From Psychromarinibacter halotolerans (lineage in GTDB: Bacteria; Pseudomonadota; Alphaproteobacteria; Rhodobacterales; Rhodobacteraceae): a stretch of 64,000 nucleotides of DNA. Location of the stretch: NCBI RefSeq assembly GCF_029168315.1, contig NZ_JARGYD010000002.1, positions 620,001-684,000 on the forward strand, read 5' to 3'. Each line of letters begins with the position of its first letter. The stretch's first letter is position 1. This document shows positions 8,100 to 16,818 of this stretch, piece by piece. The position numbers and the translations under genes were made by a program. Under the pieces are notes generated by a model. It made no database searches, was not told the DNA's origin, and saw only the letters and a program-made list of their open reading frames with translations.

Positions 8100-9296
8100 T
8101 CAGTTCTCCAGGTTCGGTTTCAGAAGGCGGCGGCCGGTGCCGGTGATCGCCAGCGCCACGATGGCCAGAAGGACGCTTCCGCCAAAGGTGGCCCGGATCG
8201 AGACAAGGTCCAGAAGGAAGCCGCCGATGACGCCGCCCAGCAGGATCGACGCCTGAATCACCGCAACCATCAGCCCGCCCGCCGCTTCTGGCAGGTCGTC
8301 GACGTTGCGGGACATCCAGCTCATCCAGATCACCGACATCGCGGTGTTCATCGCGCCCCAGATCGCCAGCAGCACGCCTGCCGCAAGCACCGATCCCCCG
8401 GCGATCAACAGCGCGGCGGTGCAGCCGCCCATCACCAGCGCGGGCAGGCAGAGCATCCGTTCGACCCGGCCACCGACCATGCGGCCCGACAGCGAAGAGC
8501 CGACGAACCCGGCGGCGCCCAGCACCAGCAGCAGCACGGACAGCACATCGACGCCCACGCCGGTGACCTGTTCAAGGAATGGCCGCAGGTAGGTGAACAT
8601 GGTGAAGGCGGACCCCCATGTGAACGTGATCGCCACCAGTCCGCGCCGGAAATACCGCCGCCGCAGCAGAGTGCCGAAGGTGGCAAGGCTTTGCCGCGTC
8701 TCGACCGGCAGCGATGGCAGCGCCACAAGATGCCAGACAAGGTTCACCGCCACCACCGGCGTCAGCGCCCAGAACACGCCGCGCCAGCCGACGATGTCGC
8801 CCAGATAGCTGCCCAGCGGCGCGGCGAAGGCTGCAGCGATGGCCTGCCCGCCATACATCAGCCCAAGCGCGCGCGGCACGTCGCGGTCCGGCACCAGCCG
8901 CATCAGGATCGAAGTGGCCAGCGACCAGAACCCGCCGACGCAGATCCCCAACAGGGCGCGTCCCGCCATCAGCACGGCAAAGGACGGGGCCAGTGCGACC
9001 ACCACCAGCGAAATCAGCATAAGCGCCGTCAGCACGACCAGCACCGTCTTCCGGTTGATGCGCCCCGCGACCGTGGTAATCGCAAGGCTGGTCGCCACCG
9101 CGAACAGTCCGCTGATCGAGATCGCCTGTCCGGTCTGCCCGGTGCTGGCGCCCAACCCCACGGCCATCGGGGTCAGCAGGCTGACCGGCATGAATTCAGC
9201 CGCGATCAGCATCGCCACGCATAGCGACATCGACAGCACCGCCCCCCATGCGCCGTGCTCGGCTGCGTCGGTCTGGTCAAAGGGGGTATCTGTCAC
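8100..9296 (-). CDS. MFS exporter of the NepI/AraJ (DHA1) type
   Basis: The product has 398 residues with 12 predicted membrane helices. Its sequence parallels E. coli NepI (purine ribonucleoside efflux) along the chain: AEFMPVSLLTPMAVGLG in helix 1, LLGICVGGFWSLATSILMRL, and APLGSYLGDIVGWRGVFWAL. This supports drug- or metabolite-proton antiport out of the cell. Substrate assignment to nucleosides is by similarity only. The gene is read away from the divergent hydrolase gene at 9527, and is followed after 3 bases by the cyclophilin-like gene. Confidence 0.8.
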   Translation of the reverse strand: MTDTPFDQTDAAEHGAWGAVLSMSLCVAMLIAAEFMPVSLLTPMAVGLGASTGQTGQAISISGLFAVATSLAITTVAGRINRKTVLVVLTALMLISLVVVALAPSFAVLMAGRALLGICVGGFWSLATSILMRLVPDRDVPRALGLMYGGQAIAAAFAAPLGSYLGDIVGWRGVFWALTPVVAVNLVWHLVALPSLPVETRQSLATFGTLLRRRYFRRGLVAITFTWGSAFTMFTYLRPFLEQVTGVGVDVLSVLLLVLGAAGFVGSSLSGRMVGGRVERMLCLPALVMGGCTAALLIAGGSVLAAGVLLAIWGAMNTAMSVIWMSWMSRNVDDLPEAAGGLMVAVIQASILLGGVIGGFLLDLVSIRATFGGSVLLAIVALAITGTGRRLLKPNLEN

Positions 9297-9526
9297 GGTC
9301 GGCTCCGGCGGTCTGACTGGGTGTCTTCCGCCGGTTTACCGCTTCGAAGGGCCGTTGATTATGCGGGAATCCGGGATGCAGTTATGCGCCAAATGGATCA
9401 AAGCACTGCCCTTGCGTGACTGTCATTCATGAAAACCGCTCATCGCTACATCCGGCTTTCATGGTCTTATCCGCCCGCTATCAGGCCCCATTTTCAACAG
9501 GGATATTGCAACCACAGGGATCTAAG

Positions 9527-10615
9527 ATGAGCGACACTTCGCAAGACACCCCCGAAACCGGCGTTACCGACACGGGGCGCCGCAACCTTCTTAAGATGGC
9601 GGGCGTTGGCGCCGCCTCGGTCGCGGCCGCGTCTTTCGGCAACCCGCTGCGGGCCCAAGGCAGCGAATGGGACAAGACCTTTCCGCAAAGCGATGCGGTC
9701 GACCATTCGAAGGTCGAATTCACCAACCGCTATGGCATCACGCTGGTCGGCGATCTTTACATGCCCGCAGGGCAGGCCGACGGTCCCTTGCCGGCGCTGG
9801 CGGTGGCCGGACCCTTCGGCGCGGTCAAGGAACAGGCCGCCGGGCTTTATGCGCAGATCATGGCGGAACGCGGCTTTGTGACCCTTGCCTTCGACCCGTC
9901 CTTTGTCGGTGAAAGCGGCGGTCAGCCGCGCTCGGTCGCGTCGCCGGACATCAACACCGAAGATTTCATGGCCGCGATCGACTTTCTCGGCCTGCACGAC
10001 GCAGTGGATCGCGAACGGCTGGGGATCATCGGCATCTGCGGTTTCGGTGGCATGGCCCTGAACGCGGTGGCGGCTGACAAGCGGGTGAAAGCGGTGGCGA
10101 CCACCAGCATGTACGACATGTCCCGTGTGATGGCGAAAGGCTATTACGACAGCCTGACCGACGAGCAACGCGCCGAGAACCTTGCCGCGATGAGCCGTCA
10201 ACGCTGGGAAGACGCGTCAAGCGAAAGCCCCGCGCTGGCCGGTGGCCTGCCGGACAGCCTTGATGGCATCGATGACCCGGTGATCCAGATGTACCACGCC
10301 TATTACAAGGACCCGGAGCGCGGCTATCACCCGCGGTCGGTGAACTCGAACGATGGCTGGACGGTCACCAGCCCGCTGTCCTTCATGAACATGCCGCTTC
10401 TGACCTACATCGACGAGATCAGCCCGCGCCCGATGCTGGTGATCGCCGGGTCCGAGGCGCATTCGCGTTACTTCAGCGAGGACGCGGTGGCCGCCGCCGC
10501 CGAGCCGAAGGAACTGATGATCATCGACGGTGCCGATCACGTCGATCTTTACGATCAGGTCGACATCATTCCCTTCGACCGGCTCGAGTCGTTCTTCAAC
10601 CAGAATCTCGCCTGA
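9527..10615 (+). CDS. Tat-exported alpha/beta hydrolase with cysteine nucleophile
   Basis: The product has 362 residues. The N-terminus contains RRNLLKMAG followed by a hydrophobic stretch ending NPLRAQ, a convincing twin-arginine signal. The catalytic core is that of the dienelactone hydrolase / YcjY group: the nucleophile elbow reads GICGFGG with Cys171 in place of serine, and the likely histidine is His338 in DGADHVDLYD. Cys-type elbows are normal in dienelactone hydrolases. A long frame extends upstream from 9416, but the ATG at 9527 places the Tat signal correctly. The gene has its own terminator. The substrate is unknown. Confidence 0.8.
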   Translation: MSDTSQDTPETGVTDTGRRNLLKMAGVGAASVAAASFGNPLRAQGSEWDKTFPQSDAVDHSKVEFTNRYGITLVGDLYMPAGQADGPLPALAVAGPFGAVKEQAAGLYAQIMAERGFVTLAFDPSFVGESGGQPRSVASPDINTEDFMAAIDFLGLHDAVDRERLGIIGICGFGGMALNAVAADKRVKAVATTSMYDMSRVMAKGYYDSLTDEQRAENLAAMSRQRWEDASSESPALAGGLPDSLDGIDDPVIQMYHAYYKDPERGYHPRSVNSNDGWTVTSPLSFMNMPLLTYIDEISPRPMLVIAGSEAHSRYFSEDAVAAAAEPKELMIIDGADHVDLYDQVDIIPFDRLESFFNQNLA

Positions 10616-10632
10616 TACGATCGCAAGACGGG

Positions 10633-10665
10633 AAGGGGCGCGGCCTGCAGGGCGGCGCCCCTTTT
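10633..10665 (+). terminator. Rho-independent terminator after the exported hydrolase
   Basis: AAGGGGCGC at 10633-10641 pairs with GCGCCCCTT at 10655-10663 (9 bp, 13-base loop) and the right arm runs into TTTT. It lies 18 bases after the hydrolase stop and before the AraC-type gene. Confidence 0.75.
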
Positions 10666-10835
10666 CGTGCCTGTCAGCGGTCGGGCGATGCGTGCTTTCC
10701 AGTCGCAAACGAAAGCCCGCCTGTCCCGCAAGCTGCCAAAAGGGTTGTCCTTTTTGCATCTCCCGGAACATTCTGCGCGCGCGTCTTGGCCGTGTGATCC
10801 GGCGCAGCACGTTCTTGGCGAAGGGAGACCGCCGC

Positions 10836-11852
10836 ATGTCCGATCAGACGATGGCCGCCGGTTTCGCAAGCGCGTTCCTGGACTATGCGGAGGCCGAGGG
10901 GGCGCCTCGGGACAGGCTGCTGGCGGCGGCGGGGCTGACCGAAGACGACCTTGCGGATCAGGACATGCGCGTCCCCGTCGCGTCTTACCACACCCTCATC
11001 GCCGCCGGGATCAAGGCGACGGGCGATACCTCGCTTCTTCTGCGTCATGTTCTGGAAACTCGGCTAGAGACGATGTCGATCGTCGGCCAGATCGTCCATG
11101 CCTCGACGTCTTTTCCGCACAGCCTTGACCAGTTGAACCGATACGCCCGGCTTATGGCCGACGTGCCGATCCCCGGCGGGCGCGGGCGGTTCGAGATCCA
11201 GCGCGAAGGTAACGCGGTCTGGGTCGTCGATCACCGCCCGAGCGACGGCAACTGGATGGCAACCGAGTCGGGGTTCGCACGGTTCATCTCGGAATTTCGG
11301 CGCTCTGCCCCTGAATATCCGTTCGAGCAGGCGCTGGAAGTCACCTATGCGCCGCCGCCGCACGCCAACCGCTATCCTGAACTCTTCCGCGTCCCGGTCA
11401 CGTTCCGCGCCAAGCGCAACGCGCTGCGCATCAATCCGGTGTGGCTTGATGAGGCGTTCGACGGCGGCAAGGACTATGTGTTCGGGATCTTTACCCGCCA
11501 CGCGGACGCGTTGCTTGAGGATCTCGCGACCAACGACACGGTCCGGTCGGACGTCGAGACCCGGATGCTTGCGGATCTGCACGAGGGGTCGCTGTCGATG
11601 GACCGCATCGCGCGTGATCTCGGCATGAGCCGGCAGACGCTGTACCGGCGCCTGAAGGACGAAGGCGTCACCTTCGCGCAAGTCCACGACGACCTGCGCC
11701 GCCGGATGGCGATGGATTACCTCAGCACGCGCAAGGTCTCGGTCGGTGAAACGGCCTATCTTCTGGGGTTCTCGGAAGCTTCGGCCTTCGTGCGGGCGTT
11801 CCGGCGCTGGACCGGATCCAGCCCGACGGTCTGGCTGGGACAGAACGAATGA
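10836..11852 (+). CDS. AraC-family transcriptional regulator (OruR/arabinose-binding type N-terminus)
   Basis: The product has 338 residues. The start at 10836 follows AAGGGAGACC. Residues about 1-210 form the effector-binding domain seen in OruR-like AraC regulators, and about 235-335 contain two helix-turn-helix motifs (MDRIARDLGMSRQTLYRRL and VSVGETAYLLGFSEASAFVR, followed by AFRRWTGSSPTVW). It binds DNA and probably controls an adjacent gene, the exported hydrolase upstream or the lipoprotein downstream; neither link is shown by the sequence. A second regulator of the same architecture lies at 13805. Confidence 0.88.
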   Translation: MSDQTMAAGFASAFLDYAEAEGAPRDRLLAAAGLTEDDLADQDMRVPVASYHTLIAAGIKATGDTSLLLRHVLETRLETMSIVGQIVHASTSFPHSLDQLNRYARLMADVPIPGGRGRFEIQREGNAVWVVDHRPSDGNWMATESGFARFISEFRRSAPEYPFEQALEVTYAPPPHANRYPELFRVPVTFRAKRNALRINPVWLDEAFDGGKDYVFGIFTRHADALLEDLATNDTVRSDVETRMLADLHEGSLSMDRIARDLGMSRQTLYRRLKDEGVTFAQVHDDLRRRMAMDYLSTRKVSVGETAYLLGFSEASAFVRAFRRWTGSSPTVWLGQNE

Positions 11853-11950
11853 TACCGTAGGTCATGCCGTTGATCCCTGCGGTCATGCCGCGGTGCGGCG
11901 CGGACGGCTAAACGCCCCTTCGACATTGATGACAGTCGAAGGAGAACACG

Positions 11951-12316
11951 ATGAAACCGATGCTGATCGCGCCGCTGGCCCTGACCGCCTTGCTGGGGGC
12001 CTGCGCCAATTCCGGAGCGAACGTAGAGCCGATTCTGGATGGCCCGCCGAACGCACGGTACGAAAGCGACCTTGCCGCCTGCCGCGCCCTTGCGCGAAGC
12101 CAGTCGCAGCTTGACCACGAAACGATGGCCGCCGCCGCGCTGGGCGCGGGGGCGGGCGGCGTGCTAGGCGCGATCGACGAGGATGGCGACGCGCTGGGCG
12201 GGGCCGTGATCGGCGCGCTTGCGGGTGCGGCGACGGGGGTGACCGGGGCAAGCGAAAAGCGCGCGGAAATCGTGTTGAACTGCCTGCGTGGGCGCGGCCA
12301 TGCCATCGTCGGTTAA
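11951..12316 (+). CDS. Glycine-zipper lipoprotein
   Basis: The product has 121 residues. The ATG follows TCGAAGGAGAACACG, a strong ribosome site. The N-terminus is a lipoprotein signal with lipobox LLGAC, so the chain begins at Cys18 and is lipid-anchored. Residues about 61-100 carry a glycine-zipper stretch (LGAGAGGVLGAI and GGAVIGALAGAATG), a pattern found in small outer-membrane-associated lipoproteins. Two further cysteines (LAACRAL, LNCLRG) could form a disulfide. The exact role is unknown. Confidence 0.82.
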   Translation: MKPMLIAPLALTALLGACANSGANVEPILDGPPNARYESDLAACRALARSQSQLDHETMAAAALGAGAGGVLGAIDEDGDALGGAVIGALAGAATGVTGASEKRAEIVLNCLRGRGHAIVG

Positions 12317-12326
12317 GGGGGCAGCC

Positions 12327-12503
12327 ATGCAATATGTTCGTGCCCGCATGACGGGGCTGTACCGTCTGCTGACAGGGGCCCGCCCGATACGGCGATGCGC
12401 GTACCCGTACCCGCCCCGCCATCTGTGGGGCGATCTTGGTCTGCCCGAGGGTCGGCCCCGGGGACCGCGCCGGTCGCGTCCGGCGCGCCTGAAATCGTGG
12501 TAA
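12327..12503 (+). CDS. Possible small basic protein, unrecognised
   Basis: The 58-residue frame starts at an ATG 11 bases after the lipoprotein stop, with AAGGGGGC upstream as a possible ribosome site. It lies in the gap between two convincing co-oriented genes. The product is rich in Arg and Pro (ARPIRRCAYPYPPRH, RPRGPRRSRPARLKSW). Such composition also arises from non-coding high-GC DNA, so this may not be a gene. No family is recognised. Confidence 0.25.
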   Translation: MQYVRARMTGLYRLLTGARPIRRCAYPYPPRHLWGDLGLPEGRPRGPRRSRPARLKSW

Positions 12504-12513
12504 TGGGGGACCG

Positions 12514-12882
12514 ATGACCAAGCTTTTTGCATTCGCCTATGTCGGGTTGGCCGCTTTGCCGGTGATGATGCATCTGGCGGTCGCCGCAGGCGCGCCGCTT
12601 GGCCGGCTGACGGTCGGGGGCCGCTTTCCCGGACGCCTGCCGCCCGCGTGGCGGGCGCTGGCCCTTGTTCAGGCTGCGCTGCTGGCGGTGATGGCCGTGG
12701 CGGTTCTTGCCCGGGCGGGCATCGGTGCCGTGCCATTGGCGCCGTTCTTCTGGCCGGCGGTTGCGGTGACGCTGCTGTCGCTTGCCGCCGATGCCGCCAG
12801 CCCATCGCGCCCAGAGCGCCTGCTTTGGACGCCGGTTCTTGCGCTTATGGCCATTGCCGCGCTGGGCGTCGGTGTCTTGTGA
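12514..12882 (+). CDS. Small integral membrane protein of unknown function
   Basis: The product has 122 residues with four hydrophobic segments (about 5-27, 47-67, 72-92 and 103-121). The ATG follows TAATGGGGGACCG. No motif points to a function. The stop is 17 bases before the start of the NAD(P)-binding protein gene, which suggests co-transcription. The pairing of a small membrane protein with an NmrA-like protein recurs in the next operon at 14918-16763, which supports a functional link without defining it. Confidence 0.65.
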   Translation: MTKLFAFAYVGLAALPVMMHLAVAAGAPLGRLTVGGRFPGRLPPAWRALALVQAALLAVMAVAVLARAGIGAVPLAPFFWPAVAVTLLSLAADAASPSRPERLLWTPVLALMAIAALGVGVL

Positions 12883-12898
12883 AGACTGGAGACGATCC

Positions 12899-13744
12899 AT
12901 GAACGTTCTCGTTGCCGGCGCGACCGGCTATCTGGGGCGCTATCTTTGCGCCGAATACGCAAGGCGGGGGCATCACGTCACCGCACTGGTGCGCGACACG
13001 TCCCGCGCCGAAGGGCTGGCCGACCTGTTGATCGAGGCCGAGGCCACCCGGCCCGGGACGCTGACCGGGGTCATGGACGGCGTCGACCTTGTCGTCTCGG
13101 CGCTTGGGATCACGCGGCAGGCTGACGGGCTTGGCTATCGCGAGGTCGACTTTCAGGCGAACCTGAACCTACTGCGCGAAGCAGAGACTGCGGGGGTCGG
13201 TCGGTTCGCCTATGTACATGTCCTGAACGCCGACGCGATGACCGGCGTCCCGCTGGTCGATGCCAAGTCCGCCTTTGTAGAGACGCTTCGGTTCTCTGAC
13301 CTGCCGGCCACGGTCATCGCGCCGACTGGTTATTTCTCGGACATGGGCGACATCCTCGCGATGGCGCGCAGCGGGCGCGTTTGGCTGTTCGGCGACGGGT
13401 CGAAGCGGCTTAACCCCATACACGGCGCGGATCTGGCGGCGGCTGTCGCGGACGCGACCGACGCGGGGCTCGGCTGGGCCGAGATCGGTGGACCTGACGT
13501 GATGACGCAGGACGAGATTGCCCGCGCGGCGTTCGCTGCCCTTGGGACCGAGCCGCGCATTACCTACCTGCCGGATGCCCTGCGTCGCGCCGCGCTTGGC
13601 GTGCTTCCGATCCTGCCGCGCCGGCTAAGCGGTCCGGCCCGGTTCTTCCTGACAGCCCTTGGGCTGGACATGGTCGCGCCCCGGTTCGGAACCCGGCGGC
13701 TGGCCGATCACTTCGCGGCCCTTGCCCGGGGGGCGGAAACCTGA
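12899..13744 (+). CDS. NmrA/SDR-type NAD(P)-binding protein
   Basis: The product has 281 residues. The start at 12899 gives the nucleotide-binding motif GATGYLGRYL directly at the N-terminus. LVVSALGITRQ, a YVHVLNAD strand and IAPTGYFSDM follow the atypical or extended SDR pattern (NmrA-like), which often lacks the YxxxK catalytic pair. It may be a redox sensor or a reductase acting on a quinone-like or lipid substrate. A longer frame reaches back to 12782 but overlaps the upstream gene. Confidence 0.75.
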   Translation: MNVLVAGATGYLGRYLCAEYARRGHHVTALVRDTSRAEGLADLLIEAEATRPGTLTGVMDGVDLVVSALGITRQADGLGYREVDFQANLNLLREAETAGVGRFAYVHVLNADAMTGVPLVDAKSAFVETLRFSDLPATVIAPTGYFSDMGDILAMARSGRVWLFGDGSKRLNPIHGADLAAAVADATDAGLGWAEIGGPDVMTQDEIARAAFAALGTEPRITYLPDALRRAALGVLPILPRRLSGPARFFLTALGLDMVAPRFGTRRLADHFAALARGAET

Positions 13745-13804
13745 CGGTCATACGGCTTTATCCCGCCATTGGCGGCTTGGCGCAGGTGCCCTAGACTGCG
13801 GGGC

Positions 13805-14809
13805 ATGGGGTATGTGACGTCGCTTTTCGCGCGGAAGGTTGTCTCTGCGGCGGGCGGCGGCATCGACGCGGCGGCTATTCTGGCCGATGTCGGGATCGAT
13901 CCCGATGGCGCATGGGACGCCAAGCAGATGATCCCCGCCGAGCGGTACTATGACATGCTTGAACGGATCGCGGATCAGATCGACGCGACCGACCTGCCCG
14001 TGCGCACCGGCGCCTCGATGCGGCTTGACGAATACGGCGCGCTGGGGCTGGCCTTCAAGGCGGCGACGACGCTTGGGGCCTCGTTCGCGCGGGTGGAACG
14101 CTATGCGCGGCTGTGGACCAGTGTGGTCGAATACGAACTGCGCCCGGACAGCGCGGGCACCTTGTTCATCTTGCACCGCACCGGAGATCGGCGTCTGGGG
14201 ATGCGGCTGTCGAACGAGGCGACCCTTGCAAGCGCTGTGTCGCTGGCCCGGCAGGTCTGCCCAGAGCCCTTGTCGCCCCTGGAGGTGCGGGTCCGCCACC
14301 CCGCCCCTCGCACGGTCGCCGCGCACGAGGACTGGTTCGGCTGCCCGGTGCGGTTCGGCGCGGATCTGGATGCGATCCTGTTCGCAGACGAAACGTTGGC
14401 GCGGCCCAACATCCTTGGGGACGAGGGGATTTCGCAGTATCTCGCCGCGCATCTGGACGCGGAACTGTCCGAGATCACCCGGGCGCCCGCGCTTGTGACG
14501 CAAGCCAAGGCCGCCATCGCGCAGGCGCTAAGCGAGGGGGCGCCGAAGATGGCCGAGATTGCCCGTGGCCTTGGGCTAAGCGCGCGGTCGTTCCACCGGC
14601 GCCTGTCCGAGCACGGGCTGACCTTCCAAGGACTGACCGAAGACACCCGCCGCGATCTTGCCGAGGGCCTGCTGCGGGACGAGACCCATTCGCTGGCGGA
14701 AATCGCGTTCCTAACCGGGTTTTCGGAACAAAGCGCCTTCACCCGCGCCTTCAAAAGGTGGGTCGGCACGACCCCTGCGTCCTATCGCAAGGACATGTCC
14801 CACCGCTGA
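13805..14809 (+). CDS. AraC-family transcriptional regulator
   Basis: The product has 334 residues from the ATG at 13805 (the frame also extends to a TTG at 13769). The N-terminal effector domain of about 210 residues resembles that of the regulator at 10836; the C-terminal DNA-binding domain shows MAEIARGLGLSARSFHRRL and HSLAEIAFLTGFSEQSAFTR with the family signature AFKRWVGTTPASYR. It precedes the NmrA-DUF4345-DUF1772 operon by 108 bases on the same strand, so it is the likely regulator of that operon. Confidence 0.88.
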   Translation: MGYVTSLFARKVVSAAGGGIDAAAILADVGIDPDGAWDAKQMIPAERYYDMLERIADQIDATDLPVRTGASMRLDEYGALGLAFKAATTLGASFARVERYARLWTSVVEYELRPDSAGTLFILHRTGDRRLGMRLSNEATLASAVSLARQVCPEPLSPLEVRVRHPAPRTVAAHEDWFGCPVRFGADLDAILFADETLARPNILGDEGISQYLAAHLDAELSEITRAPALVTQAKAAIAQALSEGAPKMAEIARGLGLSARSFHRRLSEHGLTFQGLTEDTRRDLAEGLLRDETHSLAEIAFLTGFSEQSAFTRAFKRWVGTTPASYRKDMSHR

Positions 14810-14917
14810 CGGGCGCGTTGGCGGCGACTGTCAAAAGGCTGGCGTCGCCGGTCAATACCGCGTGCCCAACCAGCGCCTATTCCCCGGCCATCGTTACTTC
14901 AGCCAGGGAGACACCCC

Positions 14918-15745
14918 ATGAAAGACCGACCGATCCTTGTCATCGGCGCCACCGGGAAGACCGGTCGCCGCGTCGCCACCCGCCTAGAGGCGCTTGGCCA
15001 CCCCGTGCGCCGTGGCTCGCGCAGTTCCGCGACGCCGTTCGACTGGGAGGCCCCCGAGACGTGGGCCCCGGCGCTGCGTGGGGCCCGCGCGGCCTATGTC
15101 ACCTATTTCCCCGACCTTGCCTTCCCCGGTGCGGTGGAAAAGCTCGAGTCCCTGTGCGAGACGGCCCGCGATGCGGATGTGGAACGTCTTGTGCTGCTGT
15201 CGGGCCGCGGCGAACACCACGCCCGTCTGGGCGAAGAGGTGGTGCGCAACTCGGGCGTCGATTTCACCATCGTCCGGGCCGCATGGTTCGCTCAGAACTT
15301 CTCGGAAGGGTATCTGCGCGATCCGGTTCTGGCCGGCGTTCTTCCGATGCCCGGTGGTGACGTGGCCGAGCCGATCATCGATATCGACGACATCGCCGAT
15401 GTTGCCGTCGCCGCGCTGACCGAACCGGGCCACGCCGGCGAGCTGTACGAGGTGACCGGCCCGCGGCTGATGACCTTCGCCGACATGGCGGCTGACCTGT
15501 CGCGGGCAACGGGGCGCGAGATCCGGAATATCCCGATCAGCTTCGACGATTTCCACGCGACCATCGCCGAAGCGGGCGGCCCCTTCGTTGCTGACGTCTT
15601 CACCGCCATCGCGCGGGAAACGCTGGACGGGCGCAATGCCTCGACCACGGACGGCGTGATGCGGGCACTTGGCCGCGCGCCCCGCGACTTTGCGGAATTT
15701 GCCCAAACGGCGGCCCGTTCCGGCGCGTGGTCGCGCGCTGCCTGA
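14918..15745 (+). CDS. NmrA-like NAD(P)H-binding oxidoreductase
   Basis: The product has 275 residues. The ATG follows CAGGGAGACACCCC. The dinucleotide-binding motif VIGATGKTGRRV is at the N-terminus, followed by VERLVLLSGRGEHHA, FTIVRAAWFAQNF and IIDIDDIADVAVAAL, the typical pattern of NmrA / QorB-like proteins. These bind NAD(P) and may reduce quinones or sense redox state. It opens a three-gene run with a DUF4345 and a DUF1772 membrane protein, an arrangement seen in other bacteria, and lies downstream of an AraC-type gene. Confidence 0.82.
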   Translation: MKDRPILVIGATGKTGRRVATRLEALGHPVRRGSRSSATPFDWEAPETWAPALRGARAAYVTYFPDLAFPGAVEKLESLCETARDADVERLVLLSGRGEHHARLGEEVVRNSGVDFTIVRAAWFAQNFSEGYLRDPVLAGVLPMPGGDVAEPIIDIDDIADVAVAALTEPGHAGELYEVTGPRLMTFADMAADLSRATGREIRNIPISFDDFHATIAEAGGPFVADVFTAIARETLDGRNASTTDGVMRALGRAPRDFAEFAQTAARSGAWSRAA

Positions 15746-15770
15746 CACCCGCAGTTGAAAGGATCATGAC

Positions 15771-16199
15771 ATGAAAGCCACTGTATTAGAGACGATTGCG
15801 TTGGGTCTTGCGGGCCTTGTCGCCCTGATCATCGGCGCCTTCATCCTGTTTGCGCCGCATGCGTTCTACGCCAGCTACGGCATCCTGCTGGGCCGGGACG
15901 CCAACCTGCTGAGCGAGCTGCGCGCGCCCGGTGCCGGGCTTGCGGGGTTCGGCCTGCTGATGCTGCTGGGCCTCCGCCGACCGGCGATCTTGCCTGTGTC
16001 CATCGCGGCGGCGCTGACCGTCTTCATCGCTTTCCCGGTCGGGCGGTTGGTCGGGCTTGTCGCAGACGGGATGCCGTCGGGCAGCGTGCTGGGCGCACTT
16101 GCGGTCGAATTGGCAATTGCCGCCCTGTGCCTCGCGGTCTTCCGGAAACGCCTGTGGACCCCTGCGGCCGGCCTTTCGGCCGCGCGGACCACCACCTGA
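15771..16199 (+). CDS. DUF4345-type membrane protein
   Basis: The product has 142 residues with four hydrophobic segments. The sequence FYASYGILLGRDANLLSELRAPGAG matches the conserved region of DUF4345 (an aromatic-YG segment followed by a nearby ELRAPG), split here by position as residues about 31-55. The ATG follows GAAAGGATCATGAC, 25 bases after the NmrA-like stop. Function is unknown; co-transcription with an NAD(P)-binding protein and a DUF1772 protein hints at a membrane redox or detoxification role. Confidence 0.7.
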   Translation: MKATVLETIALGLAGLVALIIGAFILFAPHAFYASYGILLGRDANLLSELRAPGAGLAGFGLLMLLGLRRPAILPVSIAAALTVFIAFPVGRLVGLVADGMPSGSVLGALAVELAIAALCLAVFRKRLWTPAAGLSAARTTT

Positions 16200-16259
16200 C
16201 CCAGTCGCGGCGGCGAGGGCCGGCCCCCTGCTGCCGCCCCCATCCAAGGAGTTCCGACC

Positions 16260-16763
16260 ATGTCCCCGTTGCTGTTCTATTTCGCCCATATCGCCGTGCT
16301 TGCCTATGCGCTGGTCGGCGGCGTGTTTCTTGCCTTTTCAGACTTCATCATGCGCGCCTTGTCGGTGACCAGCGGCCACGGCGGCGCCGAGGCGATGCAA
16401 GCCATCAACCGCGAGGTATTCCGCTGGGTGTTCATGACCCTGTTCCTTGGCCTTGCCGCGGTGTCGCTGGCGCTGGCCGTTTATTCCGGCTTCTGGATGA
16501 ACGGGCCGGTCGCGACGCTCGCCGCCGCTGCGGGGCTGGTCTATCTTGTCGGCTGTTTCGGCGTCACCGTGGTCTTCAACGTCCCGATGAACGAGGCATT
16601 GGCGGGCATGGACTTGTCGCAAGAGGCGACCCGCACCTATTGGTCGGGCACCTATGTTCCGCGCTGGACGTTCTGGAACACGGTCCGGACAATCGCCTGC
16701 GGTGTGGCGGCGGCGTTGCTGCTGGTGGCGCTGACGTCGCTGTCACCGGCCTGGCCCGCGTAG
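16260..16763 (+). CDS. DUF1772 (anthrone oxygenase-like) membrane protein
   Basis: The product has 167 residues with four membrane segments. Family landmarks are GGVFLAFSDFIMRAL, EAMQAINREVF, FNVPMNEAL and the tail RWTFWNTVRT. DUF1772 includes fungal anthrone oxygenases, but most bacterial members have no assigned reaction. The ATG follows CAAGGAGTTCCGACC. It ends the operon that starts at 14918; a bidirectional terminator separates it from gyrB on the other strand. Confidence 0.8.
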   Translation: MSPLLFYFAHIAVLAYALVGGVFLAFSDFIMRALSVTSGHGGAEAMQAINREVFRWVFMTLFLGLAAVSLALAVYSGFWMNGPVATLAAAAGLVYLVGCFGVTVVFNVPMNEALAGMDLSQEATRTYWSGTYVPRWTFWNTVRTIACGVAAALLLVALTSLSPAWPA

Positions 16764-16786
16764 CGGTCGGCGACGATGGCGAAGCG

Positions 16787-16808
16787 GGCGCCCGGTGATC
16801 CGGGCGCC
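16787..16808. terminator. Bidirectional terminator hairpin between DUF1772 gene and gyrB
   Basis: GGCGCCCGG pairs perfectly with CCGGGCGCC around the loop TGAT. It lies between the convergent stops at 16763 and 16819. There is no T-run on either side, so efficiency is uncertain. Confidence 0.55.
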
Positions 16809-16818
16809 TCGCGATGCC

